Below, one piece after another: positions 33,867 through 43,229 of a stretch of 64,000 nucleotides of DNA (its first letter is position 1; each line of letters starts with the position of its first letter). The DNA lies in the NCBI GenBank assembly GCA_947628615.1, contig CANRAO010000004.1:31279-95278 (forward strand), read 5' to 3'. Position numbers and translations under genes: made by a program. Source of the stretch: an uncultured Clostridia bacterium (lineage in GTDB: Bacteria > Bacillota > Clostridia > Oscillospirales > Ruminococcaceae). The notes below the pieces were generated by a model, which was not told where the DNA came from, did no database searches, and was given only the letters and a program-made list of their open reading frames with translations.

Positions 33867-34565
33867 TCAATTTGAGACCCATTTGTACCCGAAACCCCAG
33901 ATAGTCTGAATATACTTAGGGTTTGACGGTTCTTCTTCGATTTTCATTCTAATTCTTCTGATATTCACGTCGACTATCTTATCATCTCCGTAATAACTAT
34001 CTCCCCAAATGTGATTGAGAATACTTGTTCTGTCAAGAGCAGTATTCTGGTTGTTGAAAAAATACTCCATTATCTGATATTCAACCTGAGTCAGATCCAC
34101 AGGATTTCCGTTTTTGTAAACTGTCCTGCTTTTCGGGTTTATGGTAAATGGTCCCGACTTAATTGTAGTCGAGCTGTCTGTTTTCATCTGACTGTTATCT
34201 ACCCTTCTGCAAACAGCGTCAACCCTTGCTATCAGCTCAGAAATAGAAAACGGCTTTGTAATATAATCATCAGCACCCATCATAAGCGAAGATACCTTGT
34301 CCATCTCCTGACTCTTAGCAGAAAGCATTATAATTCCCATCGTGCTCGACCTTGCTCTCAGCTTTTTGCAAACCTCAAAGCCATCGATTCCGGGCAGCAT
34401 AATATCCAAAAGAGCAACGTCAAAGAACCCTCCGTTTTCATCAAACGCCTTTAAAGCGTCCTCGCCGCTGGCAACGTCGGTAACATCATATCCTACCCTT
34501 GCCAGATTCAAAACTATAACTTCACGGATAGAGTCCTCATCCTCACAAACAAGAATTTTTCTCAT
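33867..34565 (-). CDS. OmpR/PhoB-family response regulator
   Basis: 232 residues: receiver domain (CEDEDSIREVI acidic pair, LLDIMLPGIDG phospho-acceptor Asp near 54, Thr/Ser in IIMLSAKS, Lys in DDYITKPFS) and a winged-helix DNA-binding domain (about 130-230, TQVEYQIMEYFFNNQ, VDVNIRRIRMKIE, IQTIWGFGYKW). It pairs with the histidine kinase downstream. AGGATCAATATG gives a start with reasonable spacing. The regulon cannot be told. A lipoprotein gene precedes it by 62 bp and may be co-transcribed. Confidence 0.96.
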   Translation of the reverse strand: MRKILVCEDEDSIREVIVLNLARVGYDVTDVASGEDALKAFDENGGFFDVALLDIMLPGIDGFEVCKKLRARSSTMGIIMLSAKSQEMDKVSSLMMGADDYITKPFSISELIARVDAVCRRVDNSQMKTDSSTTIKSGPFTINPKSRTVYKNGNPVDLTQVEYQIMEYFFNNQNTALDRTSILNHIWGDSYYGDDKIVDVNIRRIRMKIEEEPSNPKYIQTIWGFGYKWVSN

Positions 34566-34627
34566 ATTGATCCTCCATTCCTGTACAATAACTGTACAGC
34601 TTCTCTTTTTTTGGATAACTTATTTTA

Positions 34628-35956
34628 TCAATCCGTTAAATACAGATTATTTTTTACAATATCAAAATCGATTCCGAGTTCATCATCAGAGTTGCTGATT
34701 TTAGCAATGTAAGCAATCTGATCACTGACGCTCACAGCTTTATAGCCCTTATTGATATATTCGCTTATTTCGCTGCTGTCAACAACATTAAGTCTTAAAA
34801 GCTCAGTTTTGCTTTTAATAAGACTATTACCGTATTTATAAAATACAGCCTCTCCTGATGCCTCATCAATTTTAACTGTAACCTTATTTTTCCAATTTGT
34901 TGGAAAAATAAAAGCATATCCGTCAGAAATCTTATAATATCCTGTATATTTATCTTCAAGCGAATAGCTGTCTTTGTATACCTTCCATGTAGTCAGATAC
35001 TGCTTGTTGTTATCCGAATCGTTATACTCCTCATAGCCGGGAGCGGCTTGTGTTTCAGGAATTTCAACAACAGAATCGCCGTCAATATCAGAACTCAGAT
35101 ACTGAGATGGTCTTGAAGTTTGCTTCATAAGTTTATTTGAAAATGTAACCATAGGATTCTGAAGTTTATCGTAGCTATAAGAAACAACCTCTGTCTGAAT
35201 TACTCCCGTAGACTTTGTTGCATCCACAAACAAAGCCGAGCTTCCGTCTGCAGTTTTACCTATAGCTGAAGAAACATATGCACTCGTACCGCTCGTCATT
35301 GCAATACTGTCAACAGAAACTATTTTTCCGCTTTCCGAACGCAGTAATGAAGCAGTTGATTTTCCTGTTTCAGTGTCAGTTGACACTGTTATTATATCGT
35401 TGTGACCATCCCCGCCTAAATCTATAATGTGCATTATAGAATATTCATCTGTATATATACTGCTCATCTGACCTTCGTTATAGCTGTATATCTGAAACTG
35501 CTTTTCCTCAAGATTCAACGTAGAATATCCAATTATGATGCTCGGCTTGTCATCATACCCGAGATTTTTTATGTTTATCTGATCAACAACAGGTCCTGCT
35601 CCCGGAAACTCATATACAGCTTTCCAATCGCCGTTTGAGTTCTGATCCAAAATCTCTACCATTACAGTACCTGTATCTTTTTCAGGATCATTGTACTGAA
35701 AAAATACTATTGCTTCCTCAGTGGGCTCATTATCGATATTTTCAACAACAAACGCCGAACGATTACCTCCGTTTTTCGGATACTTGAGCGAAATATCATT
35801 TCCAACATGCTGAATAAGCGCCTGATGGATTTCAGACTGCTCCTCGGTAAGCTTCGGCGCAGAAAGCAGACCGTCAATTCCGCTCTGCCCTATTGAACAT
35901 CCGCACAATCCGGAAATCATAAGAAAAGATATTATCATAACAGAAAGTCTTTTCAT
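34628..35956 (-). CDS. Lipoprotein of unknown function, possibly beta-propeller-like
   Basis: 442 residues from the ATG at 35956 (AGGAGG 9 nt upstream). It has a lipoprotein signal with lipobox LCGC. The body alternates strands with Asp/Gly turns, such as VDQINIKNLGYDDKPSIIIG, HIIDLGGDGHNDIITVS, LSSDIDGDSVVEIPE. The repeated D-x-D/N-G-D-x patterns resemble FG-GAP/VCBS-type calcium-loop propeller repeats. The C-terminal third (DGYAFIFPTNWKNKVTVKID) looks like a separate alpha/beta domain. It lies directly upstream of a two-component system, so it could be a sensor accessory or a target. No family is recognised. Confidence 0.75.
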   Translation of the reverse strand: MKRLSVMIISFLMISGLCGCSIGQSGIDGLLSAPKLTEEQSEIHQALIQHVGNDISLKYPKNGGNRSAFVVENIDNEPTEEAIVFFQYNDPEKDTGTVMVEILDQNSNGDWKAVYEFPGAGPVVDQINIKNLGYDDKPSIIIGYSTLNLEEKQFQIYSYNEGQMSSIYTDEYSIMHIIDLGGDGHNDIITVSTDTETGKSTASLLRSESGKIVSVDSIAMTSGTSAYVSSAIGKTADGSSALFVDATKSTGVIQTEVVSYSYDKLQNPMVTFSNKLMKQTSRPSQYLSSDIDGDSVVEIPETQAAPGYEEYNDSDNNKQYLTTWKVYKDSYSLEDKYTGYYKISDGYAFIFPTNWKNKVTVKIDEASGEAVFYKYGNSLIKSKTELLRLNVVDSSEISEYINKGYKAVSVSDQIAYIAKISNSDDELGIDFDIVKNNLYLTD

Positions 35957-36045
35957 TCGGTCATACCTCCTTACCAAAATTTACGTCATACATTTTTATA
36001 ATCACTGACTGTCACATATAAAACCGCATATGTATACAGTATGAA

Positions 36046-37428
36046 TTATTTTGCCGTCTTGCCAATATTTCTTTCGCTAATAGGTATGTACTCTTTTGAT
36101 TTCAGCACAGATTTATAAGCAGGTCTTATAATACGTCTGCCAGTAACAAGCTCTTCAAACCTGTGTGCACACCAGCCTGCCATTCTTGAAACCGCAAACA
36201 GCGGAGTGAACAAATCTTGAGGAATACCCAGCATCTGATATACCAATCCAGAATACATATCTACATTTGCACAAATATCCTTGCTGCGTCCGGTCTCACG
36301 CAGAATTTCAGGGGCAAGCCGTTCAACCGTTTCCAGAAGCTTAAACTTTTTTTCAAATTCCGTACCCTGAGCGAGCCTTTTTGCATTCGCTTTAAGAATT
36401 ACAGCTCTCGGGTCGCTTTTTGTATAAACAGCATGACCCATGCCGTATATAAGACCGGAATTATCATTAGCTTCTTTTCTTACGATTTTTCTCAGAAAAT
36501 CTGCAACTTCTCCTTCGTCTTCCCAGTTAGAGACGTTTTCCTCAATACACTTCTGCATTTCCAGTACCTTAGCATTAGCACCGCCGTGCTTGGGACCTTT
36601 CAAAGAGCCAATAGCCGCAGCATATGCCGAATAAGGGTCAGTTCCTGAAGATGTCAAGACCCTGCAGCTAAAGGTTGAGTTATTACCTCCGCCATGCTCT
36701 GCGTGGATCATAAGCATAAGATCTAAAAGCATAGCTTCCTCGTGGGTATATTTTCTGTCTGGACGCAGCGTTGAAAGAATAGTCTCAGACGTTGAAAGTC
36801 CGTGGATTAACGGGTGCATTATCATTGTTTTTCCGAAAAAGCTCCTCTGCTGAACCTGATACGCAGATACCATTATGCTGGGCAGCTTCGAAATTATTGA
36901 AATCGCTGTTGAAAGCTCATGGTTAGGCGACATATCCTCCGGATCATCATCATATGAATACAGTGCAAGAATTGACCTAGCCATTTTATTCATAATATTT
37001 TTGGACGGAGCCTTTAAAATCATATCTTCAAAGAACGCATTGGGAAGTTCTTTATTAGCATCAAGCAATTTCAAAAATGCTTTTAATTCATTGTTTGTAG
37101 GAAGCGAACCGAACAAAAGTAAAAATACTACTTCTTCATATCCAAATCTGTTCTCTTTTACCGCGTTTTCTACTATATCATTAATGCTGTAGCCTCTGAA
37201 AAACAGCTTTCCGTCTACCGGCTCTTTTTCACCCTCATTGACTACATAACCGTGTACATTACATATATTTGTTACTCCTGCCATTACTCCTGTTCCGTCA
37301 GGATTTCTAAGACCTCTTTTTACTCCGTACTGATCATAATACTTAGGATCAATTGCATTATTTTTTATAAACTGTTCTTTTAATGCTTCTTTAGGTGATT
37401 TTACATTTCTTTCTGACACTGTACTCAC
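36046..37428 (-). CDS. gltA: Citrate synthase
   Basis: 460 residues of the long type II-like citrate synthase seen in Clostridia. It condenses acetyl-CoA with oxaloacetate, here likely to feed 2-oxoglutarate and glutamate synthesis with GdhA rather than a full cycle. The active-site regions MIHAEHGGGNNSTFSCRVL, KGPKHGGANAKV, GMGHAVYTKSDPRA and GLVYQMLGIP are present with their histidines and aspartate. The N-terminal 30 residues are an extra charged segment. The start is ATG after GGAG. The gene is monocistronic and diverges from spoIID. Confidence 0.95.
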   Translation of the reverse strand: MSTVSERNVKSPKEALKEQFIKNNAIDPKYYDQYGVKRGLRNPDGTGVMAGVTNICNVHGYVVNEGEKEPVDGKLFFRGYSINDIVENAVKENRFGYEEVVFLLLFGSLPTNNELKAFLKLLDANKELPNAFFEDMILKAPSKNIMNKMARSILALYSYDDDPEDMSPNHELSTAISIISKLPSIMVSAYQVQQRSFFGKTMIMHPLIHGLSTSETILSTLRPDRKYTHEEAMLLDLMLMIHAEHGGGNNSTFSCRVLTSSGTDPYSAYAAAIGSLKGPKHGGANAKVLEMQKCIEENVSNWEDEGEVADFLRKIVRKEANDNSGLIYGMGHAVYTKSDPRAVILKANAKRLAQGTEFEKKFKLLETVERLAPEILRETGRSKDICANVDMYSGLVYQMLGIPQDLFTPLFAVSRMAGWCAHRFEELVTGRRIIRPAYKSVLKSKEYIPISERNIGKTAK

Positions 37429-37726
37429 TCCTTTTTACCCCTAATTTTTCTCTTATGTATTTTAATATATTGGATTTTATTATACTATATTTTCAAGAAT
37501 TAGTCAAGTCTGTGAGCGTTTGACTATGCGGATATAAAAATAATATGTACATATTAAAAATCTCCGAAGTCTTATCCTTACTTTATCTAACCTATGACAA
37601 TAACTGGTTGTAATATTTCTATTAAGAATTTGAGTATATATACAAAATAAAAATCATATGTTTATAATCACAAGCATAGAATATAAAAACGGACAAGACA
37701 TTTTTATAAATTCAAGGAGAAAAACA

Positions 37727-38710
37727 ATGAACAAAACTTTTCAAACGCTATTAATTTTCGCAATGTGCTTAATGCTTATTCCATCGTTCATATTGCTCGA
37801 CGAAGGAGTAACGAAGCTATTTGAAAACAGCGAAAAGGAAACTCTTCTTTCAAATGACTGCAAAGAGGTTACAATACTTAATAATGAAACGAAGGATATT
37901 GCAGTTATGGATATTAAGGACTATCTCATATGGAATGTTATAGCTCAGATGCCAGGAACCTTTGAAAAAGAAGCATTAAAGGCACAGGCAGTTCTGTCAC
38001 ACACATTTATAATGAATCGTTACATAAGCGAAAAGGAAAATCCAACAGAATCGCTTCTCGGAGCAATTATAAGTACCGACGACACCACCTATCCAAAGAG
38101 CTTCACAACCGATGAGGCAAAAGAATATTACGGTGACAAATATGAACCTGCTCTGAAAAATGTCACTGCTGCAGTCGAAGAAATTTTAAACGAAATATGT
38201 GTTTACGATAACAAACCAATAGTCGTTGCCTATCACACGATTTCCTGCGGAAAAACCGAAAGCTCAAAGGATATATGGAATGAGGATCTACCATATCTTG
38301 TATCTGTAGACAGCAAATCTGATGAAAAGGCACAGGGATTTTCAAAAACTACAACGGTTTCCGCAAAAGATTTCAAAGAGAATGCCGAGAAAACATTTTC
38401 AATAACGCTTTCAGACAACAGCGAAGAGTGGATAAAGGTTTTGAGCAAAACAGAAAACGGAACTCCTCTTACAATTTCACTCGGAGGGAAAGAAATTCAG
38501 GCAAGTGAGCTTTGCACAGCGTTAGACCTTCCCTCTCAGCATTTTGAAATAGAGATCAAAGACGGGAACATCAATTTTATAACCAAAGGGCTTGGTCATC
38601 TGGTGGGAATGAGTCAATTCGGTGCAAATTCTATGGCAAAAAGCGGAAAAAGCTATAAAGAAATTCTTAAATACTATTTTCCAAAAACAGAAATTTTAAC
38701 TCTTAAATAA
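37727..38710 (+). CDS. spoIID: SpoIID/LytB domain protein
   Basis: 327 residues from the ATG at 37727 (AAGGAG 7 nt upstream); an upstream ATG at 37658 has no site. It has a signal anchor (TLLIFAMCLMLIPSFILL), then a SpoIID domain with MDIKDYLIWNVIAQMPGTFEKEALKAQAVLSHTF and, at the end, GHLVGMSQFGANSMAKSGK SYKEILKYYFP. SpoIID is a lytic transglycosylase that, with SpoIIP, degrades peptidoglycan during engulfment. Some LytB-like homologues occur in non-sporulating bacteria. Catalytic Glu is expected in the FEKEALKAQ region. It is the only sporulation-type gene here. Confidence 0.88.
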   Translation: MNKTFQTLLIFAMCLMLIPSFILLDEGVTKLFENSEKETLLSNDCKEVTILNNETKDIAVMDIKDYLIWNVIAQMPGTFEKEALKAQAVLSHTFIMNRYISEKENPTESLLGAIISTDDTTYPKSFTTDEAKEYYGDKYEPALKNVTAAVEEILNEICVYDNKPIVVAYHTISCGKTESSKDIWNEDLPYLVSVDSKSDEKAQGFSKTTTVSAKDFKENAEKTFSITLSDNSEEWIKVLSKTENGTPLTISLGGKEIQASELCTALDLPSQHFEIEIKDGNINFITKGLGHLVGMSQFGANSMAKSGKSYKEILKYYFPKTEILTLK

Positions 38711-38712
38711 AA

Positions 38713-38750
38713 AAGCTGAATCGCTCAAAACATGAACGATTCAGCGTATA
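38713..38750 (+). terminator. Terminator of spoIID
   Basis: GCTGAATCG and CGATTCAGC pair with a 13-nt loop just after the stop. The following T-run is weak, so confidence is moderate. Confidence 0.6.
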
Positions 38751-38827
38751 ACTTTTAAACTTTGTCTGTTTATCGACAAAAAGATTTACAGAAATCCCTT
38801 TTTAAACAAATCAGTTTGCAATAAAAA

Positions 38828-39712
38828 TTACATCATATTAACTGTAACCTTTGAAGATACTGCAGCGTTAACCAGCTTTCTTACAGGATCATTCATTACA
38901 TTTACAACTGCACCTGATTTAATGTTCTTAAAGGCATTATCTTTTATTTCATTCAAAACAGTTGAAGTTATATTAATAGTATTCAATTTTTTACAATCTC
39001 TGAATGCTCCTTTACGGATAAGTGTAACATTTAATTTCATTCTTACCTTTGTAAGGTTTTTGCAATTCTTGAATGATTGTGCACCTACTTCAGTAATATT
39101 TTTTGAACAAATAACTTTCTTAATTGAGTTCTCACCTGTAAATGATCCTGTTCCGATTTTAACTACCTTATAGGTAACTCCATTATAAGCAATCGTATTC
39201 TTTACGGTAACCGTTGATAAAGAAACATTTTTAGCAAAACCCTTCAGTATTACAGTATCAGGTCCTTTAACCATATACGTATAATTACCTACAGTAAATT
39301 TAGTTCCTACAGGGAGAGAGTTAGTAGGATTCTGAGGAGTAGGTGTAGTTGTTGTTGCACTTGTTGGTTGTGTTGTAGGCTGTGAAGAACTGTTTGATGA
39401 GTTATCTGATGACGATTCTGATGATGAATTTGATGACGATTCTGATGAATTTGATGACTCGTTCGATGATGACTCTGATGAGTTATCTGATGATTCATCC
39501 GATGTTGACGTTGAAGACGATTCCGATGATTCATCTGACGAGCTATCGCCCTCAGCTACAGATGACGAAGAGGTGCTTGAATTCGTGTCTGAAGCGTCTT
39601 CATCACCATCTACTGCAAATACTGCAGTAGAAATTGCAGTTGCAAAAAACACTGCTGATAAAACAATTGCTAAAATCTTATTCGTTAATTTTCTTTCTTT
39701 TGTTTTTCTCAT
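38828..39712 (-). CDS. BspA-like leucine-rich surface protein with Ser/Asp-rich stalk
   Basis: 294 residues: a signal peptide (about 1-33), a low-complexity Ser/Asp/Glu/Asn stalk (about 35-115, many ESS, SSD and NSS repeats) and a Thr/Pro linker (PTTQPTSATTTTPTPQ). A short BspA-type leucine-rich region follows (about 135-294: VTVKNTIAYNGVTYKVVKIG, SFTGENSIKKVICSKNITEV, AFRDCKKLNTINI). It is probably exported and attached or released at the surface, with the stalk projecting the LRR head. No sortase motif or dockerin is seen. Transcribed alone with a GGAGG site before the ATG. Confidence 0.82.
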   Translation of the reverse strand: MRKTKERKLTNKILAIVLSAVFFATAISTAVFAVDGDEDASDTNSSTSSSSVAEGDSSSDESSESSSTSTSDESSDNSSESSSNESSNSSESSSNSSSESSSDNSSNSSSQPTTQPTSATTTTPTPQNPTNSLPVGTKFTVGNYTYMVKGPDTVILKGFAKNVSLSTVTVKNTIAYNGVTYKVVKIGTGSFTGENSIKKVICSKNITEVGAQSFKNCKNLTKVRMKLNVTLIRKGAFRDCKKLNTINITSTVLNEIKDNAFKNIKSGAVVNVMNDPVRKLVNAAVSSKVTVNMM

Positions 39713-39886
39713 AGTAATCCTCCATTCTGCGATTATATGTACATATTATGTGTTTTTTTATAATATATACAATTAATTTGGTTTTAATAATATTTTCTTG
39801 TAAAACCATATTTTATTATAAAAGCTAATAGTGTACAAAATGTGAAAACAATGTGAAAATAAGTGACATACTATTACTTTATAAAA

Positions 39887-41020
39887 TCAATCAATATCTT
39901 CATTGACACTTGCCTTTAAAAGATATATGTCGATCGGCGAATATGTTCCCTTAAAATAATCGGTATTAGGCACATTGACCTCATTCACGTCAATATCATC
40001 GGCACACGGAAGCATTAGCGTAAAGCTGGTGCCGCTTGTATCTGTTTGAAAAGTAATCGCACCGCCGAACTTATCAACAAATTTTTTTACAATAGAAAGC
40101 CCCAAAGACTCACGCTGACCTGACTTATTTACATTTGAAAAAGGTTCAAAAATTTTGTACGCTCTTTCATTCGGAATTCCTATACCGTTATCCGTTACAG
40201 TAAAACAAGCGTTATTATCAACTCTCTTAAACTCAACAAATATCATTTTCTTATCTGAAAGATTATATTTTATTCCGTTTGAAATTAGATTCATAGCAGC
40301 TACCATAAATCTTGAATAATCAAGTTTAAGATAAATGTCATCCTGAATTTCATAAGTAACCTTAACACTCATTTTCCTTGCAGAATGTTCAACAAAATGC
40401 ATAAGGTCGGTTACAAACTCTGAAGCGTTTGCCAAAATAATATTGAAATCATTTGCTCCGTAAATAAATATCTCTTCAAAATTCGCACAGCTTGAAAGTG
40501 CATTGTTAAGTATATAATTAATATTAGCATTTTTATCTATCAAATCGTATTCCTCTAAATCCTCTAACCGCTGATCTATAAGACCCGTGTTGAAAACAAC
40601 CTCGCTTGCGGTGTTTCTGAGCATTCTTAGAAACTTCTTGAGCACTATCGTAAAAGGCGAATTTATATGCTTTTCTATTTCCTCAAAAAGTCTGTGAAAT
40701 GTCATCACATAGCCTTCTATATTTTCGCTGTTCTCATCGTCAAAAACAGGCAGCACATTAACAGACGATACAAATTGTTCTGTATCGTATTTCAAGACCC
40801 TTTCAGTCTTTATCGGAAATTCGGCAATTAATTCATAATCCTGATCTGTGTAACCAAAATGCTTCTCATTTGATGCATTTAAGAAATCCGTTCTTTTGAA
40901 CATTTCAGGCATAGTTGAATCATTTGTCCACAGAACATTCAATTTCCCGTCGACAATTGCAACCTTCTCAGATGATGCCGAAAATAAGTTTATTAAAATT
41001 TTCAGTTTTCTAATCTCCAT
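39887..41020 (-). CDS. Cytoplasmic sensor-kinase-like protein (PAS-like region plus HATPase_c)
   Basis: About 377 residues from the ATG at 41020 (AGGG 6 nt upstream; ATG at 41035 is an alternative). No membrane helix is evident. The first ~110 residues look PAS-like (SEKVAIVDGKLNVLWTNDST). The C-terminal ATPase domain has NLISNGIKYN (N box), FTVTDNGIGIPNE (G1), IFEPFSNVNKSGQRESLGLS (F/G2) and GTSFTLMLP. In between, where HisKA would sit (NSPFTIVLKKFLRMLRNTAS), there is no H-E/D-x-R/N-x-P motif; only KHINSPF has a His near a Pro. No response regulator gene is adjacent. It may act as a non-canonical kinase or an ATPase partner-switch protein. Confidence 0.78.
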   Translation of the reverse strand: MEIRKLKILINLFSASSEKVAIVDGKLNVLWTNDSTMPEMFKRTDFLNASNEKHFGYTDQDYELIAEFPIKTERVLKYDTEQFVSSVNVLPVFDDENSENIEGYVMTFHRLFEEIEKHINSPFTIVLKKFLRMLRNTASEVVFNTGLIDQRLEDLEEYDLIDKNANINYILNNALSSCANFEEIFIYGANDFNIILANASEFVTDLMHFVEHSARKMSVKVTYEIQDDIYLKLDYSRFMVAAMNLISNGIKYNLSDKKMIFVEFKRVDNNACFTVTDNGIGIPNERAYKIFEPFSNVNKSGQRESLGLSIVKKFVDKFGGAITFQTDTSGTSFTLMLPCADDIDVNEVNVPNTDYFKGTYSPIDIYLLKASVNEDID

Positions 41021-41200
41021 AATATACCCTAACACTCATTATCCAAAATTATATTCCTACTAAAATTATCCAATTTATAGCTATTTTGTCAAAATATAAT
41101 ATATTATATCATATATACTCGAAAAATGCTATAGAAAAAAGAAAAAAGTGAAATTATATTGTCCACTATATTTTTGCGTCTCTTTTTTATTATACTGCAA

Positions 41201-41233
41201 CAAAAAAAGAACCTATACATTTCTGTACAGGTT
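41201..41233 (-). terminator. Terminator of the larger BspA-like gene
   Basis: On the minus strand GAACCTGTACA-GAAA-TGTATAGGTTC (one mismatch) is followed by TTTTTTTG. It sits 26 bp after the stop of the gene at 41259. Confidence 0.85.
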
Positions 41234-41258
41234 CTCCTTTTTATATAGTTGGTATTGA

Positions 41259-43208
41259 TTATTTTACTTTGACTTTTACAGTTTTACTCCATTTACCGTA
41301 ACTTGTATTACCATTTACGGTCTTATATGCTCTGACCTTTACAAAATACTTTTTCTTAGACTTTAACCTTTTCAGAGTTACCTTGTTTTTCTTTACCTTA
41401 ACCGTTTTCTTACCTTTGAATTTATTATTTTTAGCATACATAACCTCATACCCTGTTGCTCCGCTAACCTTTTTCCATTTTACATTCAGTTTCTTTTTCT
41501 TAGCGGTCAGCTTAACTGCTTTTACTTTGGCAGGTTTGGGGACGGTAACTTTGTTTGTGCTTGGGGTTGTATTTGTGTTATTTATTGGACTGGCGGTTTG
41601 ATTTGGTTTGGTTGAGTTGTTATTAAGGTTTTGAGATGGGCTGTTGCTGTGGTTTTGAGTTGGAGGTTGCTTAGGAGGCTTTACATCTGAACCTGATAAT
41701 AGCTCATATTCAAAATCGTTCTCTATTGCATATTGTTCACCTGCTGTGCCTGCATAACAATATATTTTAAAATTACTTAACTTATAAAATCCAGCAAAAA
41801 AATCAAAATCATATCCAAACGCATGTTCACCTATAAGTATTACTCTTTCTGGTATAGTTACACTTATTAAAGAACCACAACAAAATGCATTATAACCAAT
41901 ACTTGTTCCACTGTTAGGTAATGTTATATTTGTTATACTATCACAATACATAAATGCACAATTTCCAATATCTCTTACATTATTTCCTATTGTTACATTT
42001 GATAAATTAGTACAAGATTCAAACGCATATTCTCCAATACTTGTTACACTGTTAGGTATTGTTATGCTTGTTAAACTATAACAATATTCAAACGCCCCAT
42101 CTCCAATCCTTGTCACGCTGTTTCCTATTGTTACGCTTGTTAAACTACTACAACTTTCAAATGCACTATCCCAAATGCTTGTAACACTGTTTGGTATTGT
42201 ATAAGATGTTTGTGTTTTTCCTCTTGGATATTGTATCAGTTCTGTTTGTTCATAATTAAACAAAACACCATCTTGAGATGAATAATACTCATTATTTGAA
42301 TCAACATTTATTTCTAATAAACTATCACATCGAATAAACACATAAACTCCAATACTTGTAACGCTATTTCCTATTTTAACACTTATTAAACTTTTACAAT
42401 CACTAAACGCACCATCTCCAACACTTGTTACGCTGTCTGGAATTATTATACTTGTTAAATTATAACAATACTGAAATGCATTAACTCCAATATTCGCTAC
42501 ATTATTTCCTATAGTTACGCTCGTTAAATTCACACAATTCCAAAATGCACTGTCCTCAATCCTTATTACGCTATCTGGTATTATATAATCTGTTTGTGTT
42601 TTACCTGATGGATATTTAATAAGCTCTGTTTTATCAATATTAAATAAAACTCCGTCTTGAGATAAATAATACTTATTACTTGAATCAACCATTATTTCTA
42701 ATAATTTATCACAAGCATAAAACGCCGCATATCCTATACTTATTACACTGTTTGATATTGTTACACTTGTTAAACCGCCACAATTAGTAAACGCATTATC
42801 TCCAATGCTTTTTACACCATTTGGTATTGTTACGCTTGTTAAGCTATTACAATAATCAAATGCATTATTTCCGATGTTTATTATACTATCTGGTATTGTT
42901 ACGCTCGTTAAATAGTTACAATCATCAAAAGCATAATCTCCAATGCTTGTTACTCCACTTTGAATTTCAACTTTTGTAATATATTCATGATAATTATACC
43001 AATAGGAATAAACATAATCATCAAAGTTATCCATATCACCTGTTCCCGAAATCGTGAGTATACCTGTGTTTGTATCAAGCGACCAATTGACATTGTCTCC
43101 GCATTTTCCGCTGTATGTCTCCGCTGATGCCGTTACCGCAGGCAACACGCCTGCCAAACTAACCGCCATAATCAATGTTGTAAAAATTGATAGAATCTTT
43201 TTTGTCAT
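41259..43208 (-). CDS. BspA-like leucine-rich repeat surface protein, paralogue 1
   Basis: 649 residues: signal peptide (about 1-30, MTKKILSIFTTLIMAVSLAG), a short beta entry region (WSLDTNTGILTISGTGDMDN), and about 15 LRR_5 repeats of the form SVTSIGDGAFSDCKSLISVKI. The repeats are broken by two similar 35-residue inserts (LLEIMVDSSNKYYLSQDGVLFN and LLEINVDSNNEYYSSQDGVLFN). An Asn/Pro/Gln/Ser-rich linker (about 505-555) and a very lysine-rich fibronectin-III-like C-terminal domain (about 560-649) follow. BspA-type proteins bind host matrix or other cells. It is 21 bp downstream of paralogue 2, so co-transcribed. Confidence 0.88.
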   Translation of the reverse strand: MTKKILSIFTTLIMAVSLAGVLPAVTASAETYSGKCGDNVNWSLDTNTGILTISGTGDMDNFDDYVYSYWYNYHEYITKVEIQSGVTSIGDYAFDDCNYLTSVTIPDSIINIGNNAFDYCNSLTSVTIPNGVKSIGDNAFTNCGGLTSVTISNSVISIGYAAFYACDKLLEIMVDSSNKYYLSQDGVLFNIDKTELIKYPSGKTQTDYIIPDSVIRIEDSAFWNCVNLTSVTIGNNVANIGVNAFQYCYNLTSIIIPDSVTSVGDGAFSDCKSLISVKIGNSVTSIGVYVFIRCDSLLEINVDSNNEYYSSQDGVLFNYEQTELIQYPRGKTQTSYTIPNSVTSIWDSAFESCSSLTSVTIGNSVTRIGDGAFEYCYSLTSITIPNSVTSIGEYAFESCTNLSNVTIGNNVRDIGNCAFMYCDSITNITLPNSGTSIGYNAFCCGSLISVTIPERVILIGEHAFGYDFDFFAGFYKLSNFKIYCYAGTAGEQYAIENDFEYELLSGSDVKPPKQPPTQNHSNSPSQNLNNNSTKPNQTASPINNTNTTPSTNKVTVPKPAKVKAVKLTAKKKKLNVKWKKVSGATGYEVMYAKNNKFKGKKTVKVKKNKVTLKRLKSKKKYFVKVRAYKTVNGNTSYGKWSKTVKVKVK

Positions 43209-43229
43209 ATCTTTTCCTCCTGATGTGTA

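Noticed and set aside
39370..39545. Repetitive triplet-like DNA that could look like a CRISPR or minisatellite
   Set aside because: It encodes the Ser/Asp/Glu stalk of the surface protein in frame; there are no unique spacers of constant length.
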